Source: an uncultured Tenacibaculum sp. (GTDB taxonomy: Bacteria; Bacteroidota; Bacteroidia; Flavobacteriales; Flavobacteriaceae). Taken from it: 60,643 nt of DNA. Below the pieces are notes generated by a model that saw only the letters and a list, made by a program, of their open reading frames with translations, searched no databases and was not told the origin of the DNA. This document shows, in pieces, positions 25,195 through 33,163 of this stretch. The DNA lies in NCBI GenBank assembly GCA_947498055.1, contig CANMJA010000028.1, positions 1 to 60,643 of the forward strand, written 5' to 3'. Numbering within the stretch: position 1 is the first letter of the stretch; each line of letters begins with the position of its first letter. Made by a program: the position numbers and the translations under genes.

Positions 25195-26832
25195 ATGATG
25201 AAAAGAACTAAAAAAAATAATTCAGAGTCTGAACACGATTTAGAACATAAATATTGGAGTAGAAGATCTTTTATAAGAGCTTTGGGAATAGTAGGTTCAG
25301 GATCAATGATTCTTGGGAATAAATTATTAGCGGCATCAATGCCTAACCCATTAACTTCTGCAATTTCAGGTGTAGAAAATGATAATATATTAATTTTAAT
25401 AAGACTTTCTGGAGGTAATGATGGATTGAATACCATTGTTCCTTTAAATCAACACTCTGCATACGCAAATGCCAGACCTAATATATATATTCCAGAAAAT
25501 AAAGTTATAAAATTAACAGAAGACTATGGAGTACCAGATTATATGGGTTCTTTAGAAAGTATGTGGGGAGATGGACAATTTAAAGCTGTACATGCAGTAG
25601 GTATGGATGGACAAAGTCTTTCGCATTTTACAGGATCTGAAGTATGGTCTAATGCAGATATTACGACAACATCTTTCGAAGGTGAAAAAACAGGATGGAT
25701 GGGGAGATATTTTGAAGACAAATATCCAAATTATCTGCTTGATCCACCAAAATCACCAGCAGCAATTCAAGTTGGTAATTTTGGAGATATTTTATTTAAT
25801 GGGGAAGAGGTTAATTATGCATTTACCACCTCCAATGTTAATCAGTTAGAAAAAATTGCTACTTCTGGTTTACAATATCAAGTAGATGACTCGTTGTTTG
25901 ATGCTTGTACTTATGATAGTCAGCTAAAGTTTTTAAGAGGAGTAGTTAATACAACATATCAATACTCAGGAGTTATAAATGAAGCTTATAAAAAAGGAAA
26001 AAATCAAGTAGAATATGATGAAAATGATTTTTCTAAACAGTTAGCTATTATTGCAAGATTAATAAAAGGAGGATTAAAATCTAAAGTATACATGATTACC
26101 TTAAATGGTTTTGATACTCACGCTAGTCAGTTAATTACTCATAGAAAATTAATGACAACATTAACAAATGCAGTAGGTTATTTTTTTGATGATTTAAAGT
26201 TTACTGGGCATGATAAGTTGGTGTTAGGAATGACATATTCTGAATTTGGAAGGCGTATTTTTGAAAATGGATCAAAAGGAACCGACCATGGTAAAGCCGC
26301 ACCTATGTTATTATTTGGTGGAGGTTTGAATGGAAGTGGATTGGTAGGTACTCACCCAAATTTAAAAGATTCTAATGATAGAGGAAATTTAGAATACACA
26401 ACAGATTTTAGAGATGTTTATGCTACTATTTTAACACAGTGGATGTGTGTGCCAATTCCTATGGTAGAAGAGTTTTTACTAGGGCATAAATACAATCCTG
26501 TAGATTTAGGAATAACTTGTAATAGTGAGAATAATGAAAACATAGATCCAATAGTACCTTCTGGTTCTAAAAGAGTAGTACATGAACTTTATTACAAAGA
26601 TGAATATCGCCCTTTTATTTCTATTGAGATGCCAAATAATGCACATGTTAAGGTGGATTTGTTCAACTTAGCAGGTCAAAATAAAGTAACTGTTTTTAAC
26701 GAATTTGTTTTTGAAAAAAAGTTTGAAATAAATGTTTTACAGAGAATGAATAAAAAAATAGCATCTGGTATATATATTTATATTATTCAAATAGAAGGAA
26801 AAGAGTTTAGTAAGAGAATACTAATAAAATAA
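25195..26832 (+). CDS. DUF1501 family protein with Tat-like signal and T9SS tail
   Basis: A 545-residue protein of the DUF1501 family (alkaline-phosphatase-like fold). The N-terminus has a twin-arginine pattern, SRRSFIRALGIVG (Arg23-Arg24), before a hydrophobic stretch. Family phrases follow: LSGGNDGLNTIVPL near 72, DGQSLSHFTGSEVW, GFDTHASQ near 303, YSEFGRR, GTDHGKAAPM. The last 75 residues form a type A sorting domain (VKVDLFNLAGQNKVTVFNE ... IASGIYIYIIQIEGKEFSKRILIK). It is therefore probably exported by Tat and then by the type IX system, to the surface. It is coupled to DUF1800. Confidence 0.88.
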   Translation: MMKRTKKNNSESEHDLEHKYWSRRSFIRALGIVGSGSMILGNKLLAASMPNPLTSAISGVENDNILILIRLSGGNDGLNTIVPLNQHSAYANARPNIYIPENKVIKLTEDYGVPDYMGSLESMWGDGQFKAVHAVGMDGQSLSHFTGSEVWSNADITTTSFEGEKTGWMGRYFEDKYPNYLLDPPKSPAAIQVGNFGDILFNGEEVNYAFTTSNVNQLEKIATSGLQYQVDDSLFDACTYDSQLKFLRGVVNTTYQYSGVINEAYKKGKNQVEYDENDFSKQLAIIARLIKGGLKSKVYMITLNGFDTHASQLITHRKLMTTLTNAVGYFFDDLKFTGHDKLVLGMTYSEFGRRIFENGSKGTDHGKAAPMLLFGGGLNGSGLVGTHPNLKDSNDRGNLEYTTDFRDVYATILTQWMCVPIPMVEEFLLGHKYNPVDLGITCNSENNENIDPIVPSGSKRVVHELYYKDEYRPFISIEMPNNAHVKVDLFNLAGQNKVTVFNEFVFEKKFEINVLQRMNKKIASGIYIYIIQIEGKEFSKRILIK

Positions 26833-26895
26833 AGAAAATAGTTGATTCTAATTTTTTAGAATTATTCATTCTGATATAAAAAACTTAAAATTATT

Positions 26896-26927
26896 AAAAA
26901 ACCGAAGCTAATAAACTTCGGTTTTTT
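26896..26927. terminator. bidirectional terminator between DUF1501 and receptor genes
   Basis: A perfect 12-base-pair stem (AAAAAACCGAAG and its complement) with an eight-base loop. It serves both convergent genes. Confidence 0.9.
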
Positions 26928-26949
26928 GTTTTAATCATAAACCTCCTTA

Positions 26950-29457
26950 TTAAAAGAAGCCTCCGCCACCTTGTTTCTCATTACTATCTCTTCTTCTTCT
27001 AGATTTAGCTTTGTTTTTACCACCACCAAATCTATAGTTGAATCCAATATATGCAGTTCTACTTTCCCATTTAAATCTACCATTTTGTGTAAAAGGATTG
27101 CTTGAGTTAAATTGAAATCTCATGGTATTAAAAATATCATTTACTCTAAAAGTTAAATTTCCTTTTCCTTTTAAAACAGTGTAGTTTGCACCTAAATTAA
27201 CCATAGACATAGGGTCTGTTTTCCATTGAATATCTTCTTGAGCACCACGATACATTGCAAATAATTGTAAACGTAATTTTTTAGATAAAGTAAAGCTATT
27301 ACTAAGTCTTGCATTAAACACTTCGTTTTGTACTTCTATTCTTGGAGCAGCTGTATTGTTGATGTCAGTAGTTCCAAATTGTTTTTGAGAGTAAAAATCC
27401 ATACTAGCATTTGCTCTCCACCATTTTGCTACTCTATAATTTGCAGAAAACTCTACACCAAAGGCATCTGTATCATCAAAATTTTGAAAAGTTAATATTT
27501 GTCTTGTATTACTTGGGTCTAGTAAGTCTTTAGAAGTAGCTCTAGATATTACATCATTAATATTTCTATAAAAAGTTCCTAAAGTAATAGAGCCCCCTTT
27601 TATTCTTCTAGTGTAATTAATTTCTACAGAGTTTGTGAATTGAGGTACTAAATTGTCATTACCAACAGAAGTTATTAAAGGAGTACTCCATTCTCTAATA
27701 GGATTCACTTGTTGTATACTAGGTCTGTCTACTCTTTTACTATAACTTAGTTGGAATTGATTTTTTTCTGAAGGATTATAAGTAAAGAATGCAGAAGGAT
27801 ATATTGTGAATATATCATCAGTAACTTTTTTATTTGTTAATGTAGAACTATCGTCTAAGCTGGTGAAATTTCCTTCAATATCGTATTGCTCTAATCTTGC
27901 TCCCAGTTGCATGGTAACTTTTCCAAATTTATGACCATAGTTTATATAACCAGAGTAAATTTTTCTATCATAAGAAAAGTCAGAATTACCAATAGAAGTA
28001 GTTCCACTTATTTGAATATTTCCATTTGTATCTAGAATAAAATCACCAGAAGCATCTTTTAGAAAAGTATTTCTCCTTTGATTAGTAATATTCTTGTTTT
28101 CAGTTAAATTCGTTCTATATTCAAGACCAATTTCTAATTTTCCATTTTTAGATATCGGATTTGTGTAATCTAAATTCATTAAAATATTTTCTCTTTCATT
28201 ATTAATGTCGTTAAAATAATTTAATAATCTATAATCTCTATCTAATGGACGAAGTAATAAATCTTGATTATTTAAAAATTGAGGAGAGTCATTTAATGTG
28301 TAAGTAGACTCAAACTCAATATTATGTCCTTTTTTCTCAAAATCATGCTTGTAATTTACATTGTATGTTTGATTTTTACTAGTTGAATTTTGAGTATTAG
28401 GAGCATTACTTGTAATCATTCCAGAATTATTAGTAATTACAGTGCTTCCATCTGCATTATTATCAGACCAATTTTGAGTAGTATAAAAAGAAAAAGTATC
28501 GTTATCACTTACATAAACATCAGCGCCTAGTTTTACCAAATGAGCATCATTATCATTAGTGAAAATAAAATCCTGTGAATTTACTCCAGGACGATTGATA
28601 AAGCCAAAATTATAACGATCTCCACCATTAAAACCATAATTACCAAAAAAGTTTACTTTTCCAGTTTTATAGTTCATGTTTGTAGAGGCATTATACCTTA
28701 CAAAATGTCCGGTTTCAATACCAGTATTAATAGAGCCATTAAAGCCCATGTTAGCATTTTTATTTAAAATAATATTAATAATACCACTCATTCCTTCTGG
28801 ATTGTATTTGGCAGAAGGATTTGTAATTAATTCTACACTTTTAATAGAAGAAGAAGGTAGTTGTCTTAATAATTGAGCAGCAGGTATATTTGTTGGTTTA
28901 CCATCTACTAAAACACGTACATTTTCATTTCCTCTAAGACTAATATTTCCTGTTTGACTATCAACACTAACAGATTGCACATTGTTTAATAGCTCTGAAG
29001 CTGTTGCACCAGCAGAAGTTAAATCTTTACCAACATTAATTATTTTTCTATCTACTTTTTGTACCACTGTAGAGGTTTCTGCTCTTACTTCCACTTCTTC
29101 TAAAGTAGTAGAATCTTCTTCTAAATAAATAGTTCCTAATTTAACATTTCTATTTTTATTACTAATAAAAAGGTCTTTTTTAATAGTTTTATAACCAATA
29201 AACTGAATTTCAATAAAGCTTTTACCTTCTGGTATGTTAGGTACGTTAAACATCCCTTTTTCATTTGTAATTCCTCCAGTTATTACTTTATTTGCAGCAT
29301 CACGAACTACAATATTTACATAGGGTAATGGTTCTTTAGTAGTTTTGTCTACTACCTTACCAGATATTTTTCCTGGTTTAGGTAAGTTTTCTTTTTTCAT
29401 TTGTGAAAATGAAGTAGCGCTTATTAAAAGTAAAAAAGCACATATAATATTTTTCAT
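26950..29457 (-). CDS. TonB-dependent-receptor-like outer membrane beta-barrel protein
   Basis: An 835-residue outer-membrane protein. Residues 1-18 are a signal peptide. Residues about 30-115 form a carboxypeptidase-regulatory-like domain (GKISGKVVDKTTKEPLPYVN). A plug domain follows (about 130-235; LRGNENVRVLVDGKPTN, NPSAKYNPEGMSGIINIIL), then a large beta-barrel of the OMP_b-brl_3 type ending at YIGFNYRFGGG. An Arg/Lys- then Gly-rich tail of about 23 residues extends past the barrel. The ligand cannot be told from sequence; no SusD partner lies beside it, so polysaccharide uptake is not indicated. Confidence 0.88.
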   Translation of the reverse strand: MKNIICAFLLLISATSFSQMKKENLPKPGKISGKVVDKTTKEPLPYVNIVVRDAANKVITGGITNEKGMFNVPNIPEGKSFIEIQFIGYKTIKKDLFISNKNRNVKLGTIYLEEDSTTLEEVEVRAETSTVVQKVDRKIINVGKDLTSAGATASELLNNVQSVSVDSQTGNISLRGNENVRVLVDGKPTNIPAAQLLRQLPSSSIKSVELITNPSAKYNPEGMSGIINIILNKNANMGFNGSINTGIETGHFVRYNASTNMNYKTGKVNFFGNYGFNGGDRYNFGFINRPGVNSQDFIFTNDNDAHLVKLGADVYVSDNDTFSFYTTQNWSDNNADGSTVITNNSGMITSNAPNTQNSTSKNQTYNVNYKHDFEKKGHNIEFESTYTLNDSPQFLNNQDLLLRPLDRDYRLLNYFNDINNERENILMNLDYTNPISKNGKLEIGLEYRTNLTENKNITNQRRNTFLKDASGDFILDTNGNIQISGTTSIGNSDFSYDRKIYSGYINYGHKFGKVTMQLGARLEQYDIEGNFTSLDDSSTLTNKKVTDDIFTIYPSAFFTYNPSEKNQFQLSYSKRVDRPSIQQVNPIREWSTPLITSVGNDNLVPQFTNSVEINYTRRIKGGSITLGTFYRNINDVISRATSKDLLDPSNTRQILTFQNFDDTDAFGVEFSANYRVAKWWRANASMDFYSQKQFGTTDINNTAAPRIEVQNEVFNARLSNSFTLSKKLRLQLFAMYRGAQEDIQWKTDPMSMVNLGANYTVLKGKGNLTFRVNDIFNTMRFQFNSSNPFTQNGRFKWESRTAYIGFNYRFGGGKNKAKSRRRRDSNEKQGGGGFF

Positions 29458-29552
29458 TGTTAAAATTTTTTAATTGTTTTAGTTGCTTAGTAGACATATA
29501 TGGCAGATTTTTGTTACAGGGTATTTATCCCTTTAACGTATAATTAACAATC

Positions 29553-29921
29553 ATGAAAAAAAAGACTTTAGTTATAGGAGCTTCCTTAAAAACGAAAAGA
29601 TATTCTAATAAAGCAATAAAGAAATTAGTAGCTAATAATATAGAAACAAAAGCAATAGGTTTAAGAAAAGGAGAAGTTTCTGGGGTGGTTATTGAAACTG
29701 AAAAAATACTATTTAAAGATATTGATACAGTAACACTATATCTAAATCCAAATAACCAAAAGGAGTATTACGACTATATTTTACAATTGAAACCTAAGAG
29801 GGTGATTTTTAATCCTGGTACAGAAAATATGGAGTTTATGCAAAAGTTAAAAGAGAATGGAATAGAAATAGATGTAGAGATAGCTTGCACACTGGTATTG
29901 TTGTCTACAGGGCAGTATTAG
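29553..29921 (+). CDS. CoA-binding domain protein (YccU-like)
   Basis: A 122-residue single-domain protein of the CoA_binding_2 family (Rossmann fold). The nucleotide-binding start TLVIGASLKTKRYSNKAIKK is followed by TVTLYLNPNNQKEYYDYILQ and PKRVIFNPGTENMEF. Members bind CoA; their cellular role is unclear. Its 3' end overlaps the convergent rnz gene by 17 bases, so the two transcripts share antisense sequence there. Confidence 0.85.
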   Translation: MKKKTLVIGASLKTKRYSNKAIKKLVANNIETKAIGLRKGEVSGVVIETEKILFKDIDTVTLYLNPNNQKEYYDYILQLKPKRVIFNPGTENMEFMQKLKENGIEIDVEIACTLVLLSTGQY

Positions 29922-30855
29922 CTAATTTCTGACAAGCAGTATCAACAGTATATTTTCTGCCAACTTCTGCAACATCTACATTTTTAAATATTGGTTGTGC
30001 TTCTTCTCTAAAGCATTCTACTTCAGAATACCTACTAGAATAATGGCCTACAATTAATTTGCCTACATTCGCATCTCTAGCTATAAGAGCAGCTTGTTCT
30101 GCTGTTGAATGTTTTGTTTTTAAGCATAAATGCTCTAGGTCTTTTAAAAAAGTAGCTTCGTGGTACAATAAATCTACATTTTTTATAATAGGAACAATAT
30201 CTGGTTTATACATAGTATCACTACAAAAAGCAAAACTTTTTGGAGCTTCAGGAGCAAGCGTAAGATCGTTATTTGCTATAATTTCTCCAGAGTTTAGAAT
30301 AAAATCTTTACCTGCTTTTAAATTATGATAATCACAGATTTCTATTTCATCGTATAATTTAATATTCTCTATATCTAACTTACGAGCTTTAGGTTTTTCA
30401 TTAAACAAATACCCATTTGTATATACTCGATGATGTAGAGGAATTGTATGTACTGAAACTTTATCGTCTTCAAAAATTAATTCACTTTCATTAGAAGATA
30501 ATTCATGAAAAAATAAAGGATACCTTACATGAGATTTAGATAATTTTAATTGTAGTAGGGTAATCTCTTTAATACCAACAGGACCAAATACATGTAATGG
30601 TTTTTCTCTATTAAGAATACCAAAAGTAGATAACAATCCTATTAATCCAAAAAAATGATCACCATGCAAATGAGAAATGAAAATATGGTTGATTTTTGAA
30701 AATCCAACCTTGTATTTTCGCATTTGTCTTTGCGTACCCTCTCCACAATCAATGAGAAAATGGCGATTATTAATTTCTAAATATTGAGAAGTAGGATGTG
30801 CATTTACTCTTGGTGTTGCAGAATGGCATCCTAAAATTGTTAACTGTAAACTCAT
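29905..30855 (-). CDS. rnz: ribonuclease Z
   Basis: A 316-residue tRNA 3'-end endonuclease of the metallo-beta-lactamase fold. The zinc motif HLHGDHFFG starts at residue 62; other metal ligands are in the phrases LLYHEATF, HSTAEQAA and VGHYSSRY. The N-terminus LQLTILGCHSATPRVNAHPTSQ is typical. It cuts tRNA precursors after the discriminator base. It is the last gene of the pyrR-pyrB run; its start overlaps the stop of the sorting-domain gene (ATGA), implying translational coupling. The C-terminus overlaps the convergent CoA-binding gene. Confidence 0.93.
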   Translation of the reverse strand: MSLQLTILGCHSATPRVNAHPTSQYLEINNRHFLIDCGEGTQRQMRKYKVGFSKINHIFISHLHGDHFFGLIGLLSTFGILNREKPLHVFGPVGIKEITLLQLKLSKSHVRYPLFFHELSSNESELIFEDDKVSVHTIPLHHRVYTNGYLFNEKPKARKLDIENIKLYDEIEICDYHNLKAGKDFILNSGEIIANNDLTLAPEAPKSFAFCSDTMYKPDIVPIIKNVDLLYHEATFLKDLEHLCLKTKHSTAEQAALIARDANVGKLIVGHYSSRYSEVECFREEAQPIFKNVDVAEVGRKYTVDTACQKLANTAL

Positions 30856-31172
30856 TTAATAACAAAACGTTTAGAAATTATTTCTTTGTTTGTTTGAATA
30901 GCATAAATGTACATTCCTGAACTTAAATTGTTACGCTTAAAAGGAAGTTTATTGTTTCCTTTGTATGCAGTAACTTCTTTAAAAAAAACTGTTTTTCCTA
31001 AAACGTTTTTTACGCTAATTAAAACTTCTTGTTTGTTAGTTGAATTAAAAGAGATGGTTGTTGTGTTTAAAAATGGATTTGGTGATGCTACCAATTTATT
31101 TACAGATTTCTCTTGAGAGAAAACGGACAAAAAACTAGCAAAACATAAAACAAATAGTATTTTTCTAATCAT
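30852..31172 (-). CDS. stand-alone T9SS type A sorting domain protein
   Basis: A 106-residue protein made of a signal peptide (1-19, ending VFSQ) and almost nothing but a type A sorting domain: KLVASPNPFLNTTTISFNST, then VLISVKNVLGKTVFF, then LSSGMYIYAIQTNKEIISKRFVIK. No passenger domain is present. It would be exported by the type IX system as a bare sorting domain, or it may occupy or test the machinery. It lies in the pyrR-pyrB-rnz run. A TCCCC leader motif (31178-31182) lies five bases before the start. Confidence 0.8.
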   Translation of the reverse strand: MIRKILFVLCFASFLSVFSQEKSVNKLVASPNPFLNTTTISFNSTNKQEVLISVKNVLGKTVFFKEVTAYKGNNKLPFKRNNLSSGMYIYAIQTNKEIISKRFVIK

Positions 31173-31191
31173 ATTTTGGGGATTTTAATTA

Positions 31192-31524
31192 TTAAAAACC
31201 TAAATCACGTTGAATATTCTCCATTTCTAAAATATCTTCAGCCTCTTTTATTGTAGGTACAATATTAAAGCTCTCAGGAAAACTATCTACATCTACATTG
31301 GTATATACTAACACAAAAGTTGTACCATTTTCTTGATGTAGACTAGCATATTTTAAAAATATCGAAATATCTTCAACAGAAATAATAAGTTTTGTCGAAA
31401 GGTAAATAATTATATTGTCTTTAGCAAATTTATGGTGTTGGTCTCTAAAAAAGATAGAAAACTCTTTAAAATTATTCTCTTCTAAAGAGAACAAAATATA
31501 GTCTTCTTTTTGTTCGTACTTCAT
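31192..31524 (-). CDS. STAS-like protein beside rnz
   Basis: A 110-residue soluble protein with an alternating beta/alpha pattern (EDYILFSLEENN, DNIIIYLSTKLIISVEDIS, GTTFVLVYTNVDVDSF, TIKEAEDILEME). This resembles a STAS-type or ribonuclease-Z-associated small fold that I recall from flavobacterial rnz loci. There are no catalytic residues I can point to. It begins three bases after pyrB, so it is in the same transcript. A role in regulation is only a guess. Confidence 0.55.
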   Translation of the reverse strand: MKYEQKEDYILFSLEENNFKEFSIFFRDQHHKFAKDNIIIYLSTKLIISVEDISIFLKYASLHQENGTTFVLVYTNVDVDSFPESFNIVPTIKEAEDILEMENIQRDLGF

Positions 31525-31527
31525 AAC

Positions 31528-32460
31528 TTATCGTTTAATCTGTTGTGCTAACAAGTAGATGACAGCCATTCTAACAGCAACTCCATTTTCCACTTGGTTA
31601 AGAATAATAGATTGTTTACTATCGGCAACATCACTTGTTAATTCAACTCCTCGGTTTATAGGGCCAGGATGCATAATAACAATATCTTTGCCAAGAGTAT
31701 CGAGTATTTCTTTATTAATACCAAAAAGCTGCGTATATTCTCTTGTAGAAGGAAAATATTTTATAGCCATACGTTCGTGTTGTACTCTCAAAACATTGGC
31801 AACATCACACCATTCTAAAGCTTTTTTTAAGTTGGTTTCTACTTCTACACCTAAACTAGTAATGTGTTTTGGTATTAAGGTAGTAGGGCCGCAAACTTTC
31901 ACTGTAGCACCTTGTAGTTGTAAAGCAAAAATATTAGACAAAGCAACTCTAGAGTGCAAAATATCTCCTACAATGACGATTTTTTTTCCTTTTAAATTAG
32001 AATTTAAAGCCTCTCGCATCGAAAAACTATCTAATAAAGCTTGTGTAGGGTGTTCATGAGTACCATCACCAGCATTCACTATTTTAGCATCTACATGTTG
32101 TGATAAAAAAACACCAGCTCCAACATTAGGATGGCGCATTACCACAATATCTACTTTCATTGCTAAAATATTATTAACAGTATCTATGAGTGTTTCTCCT
32201 TTTTTTACAGAAGATTGGCCTGCTGAAAAGTTAATGACATCTGCCGATAACCTTTTTTCTGCTAGCTCGAAAGATAATTTTGTTCGAGTACTATTTTCAA
32301 AAAATAAGTTGGCAATCGTAATGTCTCTAAGAGAAGGAACTTTTTTAATAGGACGATTAATAACTTCTTTAAAATGAGAAGCCGTTTCAAAAATAAGTTC
32401 TAAATCATTTTTATTTAAATATTTAATGCCTAATAAATGTTCTACACTTAATTGCTTCAT
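31528..32460 (-). CDS. pyrB: aspartate carbamoyltransferase catalytic subunit
   Basis: A 310-residue ATCase, joining carbamoyl phosphate and aspartate in the second step of pyrimidine synthesis. The carbamoyl-phosphate motif FFENSTRTKLSFE covers residues 53-65 (STRT at 57-60), HPTQALLDSF is near 135, and HPGPINRGVE near 265. There is no sign of a regulatory PyrI gene. It starts two bases after pyrR, so the two are translationally close. CarB, which supplies the carbamoyl phosphate, is encoded about 9 kb away in the window. Confidence 0.96.
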   Translation of the reverse strand: MKQLSVEHLLGIKYLNKNDLELIFETASHFKEVINRPIKKVPSLRDITIANLFFENSTRTKLSFELAEKRLSADVINFSAGQSSVKKGETLIDTVNNILAMKVDIVVMRHPNVGAGVFLSQHVDAKIVNAGDGTHEHPTQALLDSFSMREALNSNLKGKKIVIVGDILHSRVALSNIFALQLQGATVKVCGPTTLIPKHITSLGVEVETNLKKALEWCDVANVLRVQHERMAIKYFPSTREYTQLFGINKEILDTLGKDIVIMHPGPINRGVELTSDVADSKQSIILNQVENGVAVRMAVIYLLAQQIKR

Positions 32461-32462
32461 TA

Positions 32463-33017
32463 TTAATCAATCTTAGCTTGTTTGGGTACTAAATATATTT
32501 CGTCTTTTTGGTGCGTTTCTTTCCAATATACAATTACTTTTTCTTCATTAATTACATCTACTTGTCTTCCTCTATAATTAGGTTGAATTGGTAAATGACG
32601 ACTAAAACGTCTATCAATAAGTACTAATAATTCTATGTTTTTAGGTCTGCCAAAATCTTGCAACGCCGTTAAAGCAGCACGAACACTTCTACCTGAATAT
32701 AAAACATCATCAACAATTACCACTTCTTTATTTTCGATTAAAAAATCTATTTTAGTAGGTGTTGCTTTTAGTGGTTCGTCGTTTCTTCTAAAATCGTCTC
32801 TGTAAAAAGTAGTATCTAACAAACCAACTTCTAAATTCTTAATCTGATAATTTTCTATTAAAATTTTTTCTAATCGTTGCATTAAGTATGTGCCTCTTGG
32901 TTGCAAACCAATTAAAACAGTATTAGAAAAATCATTATGATTTTCGATTAACTGACAAGCTAATCGATGCAAAATGATATCAATCTCTTTAGAAGTAAGT
33001 AATGTTTTTCCGATCAT
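32463..33017 (-). CDS. pyrR: PyrR, pyrimidine regulator / uracil phosphoribosyltransferase
   Basis: A 184-residue PyrR with the PRPP-binding motif VVIVDDVLYSGRSVRAAL at residues 99-116, the start LTSKEIDIILHRLACQLIE, and a conserved C-terminal part (LVLIDRRFSRHLPIQPNYRG). In Bacillus, PyrR senses UMP and attenuates transcription of pyr mRNA; it also has weak UPRTase activity. Here it heads the run pyrR-pyrB-X-sorting domain-rnz. The leader from its promoter (33053-33082) is only about 30 bases, so no classical attenuator fits there. Confidence 0.93.
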   Translation of the reverse strand: MIGKTLLTSKEIDIILHRLACQLIENHNDFSNTVLIGLQPRGTYLMQRLEKILIENYQIKNLEVGLLDTTFYRDDFRRNDEPLKATPTKIDFLIENKEVVIVDDVLYSGRSVRAALTALQDFGRPKNIELLVLIDRRFSRHLPIQPNYRGRQVDVINEEKVIVYWKETHQKDEIYLVPKQAKID

Positions 33018-33052
33018 CTTTTACTATCAATTTAATCGACAGTTTCGGAGGT

Positions 33053-33082
33053 CAAAATTAAAGCAAAAAAGGATGTGAACAA
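33053..33082 (-). promoter_or_regulatory. pyrR operon promoter
   Basis: On the minus strand, TTG (33082-33080), 19 bases, TAATTTTG (33060-33053): a full consensus match. The TTG is itself the end of a second, upstream TAATTTTG. Confidence 0.7.
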
Positions 33083-33127
33083 AATTAAAGTTAATGAAAC
33101 CTAAAACTATATGAATAAAATTATCTT

Positions 33128-33135
33128 TACCTTTG
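33128..33135 (+). promoter_or_regulatory. -7 box of SulP gene
   Basis: TACCTTTG matches TAnnTTTG, 28 bases before the start codon; no TTG at the usual distance. Confidence 0.45.
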
Positions 33136-33163
33136 CAAACTTTTACAAAAGCCTTGTGTTATT

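Noticed and set aside
31559..32059. plus-strand 166-residue frame
   Set aside because: It is antisense to pyrB, with no start signal and no recognisable family.
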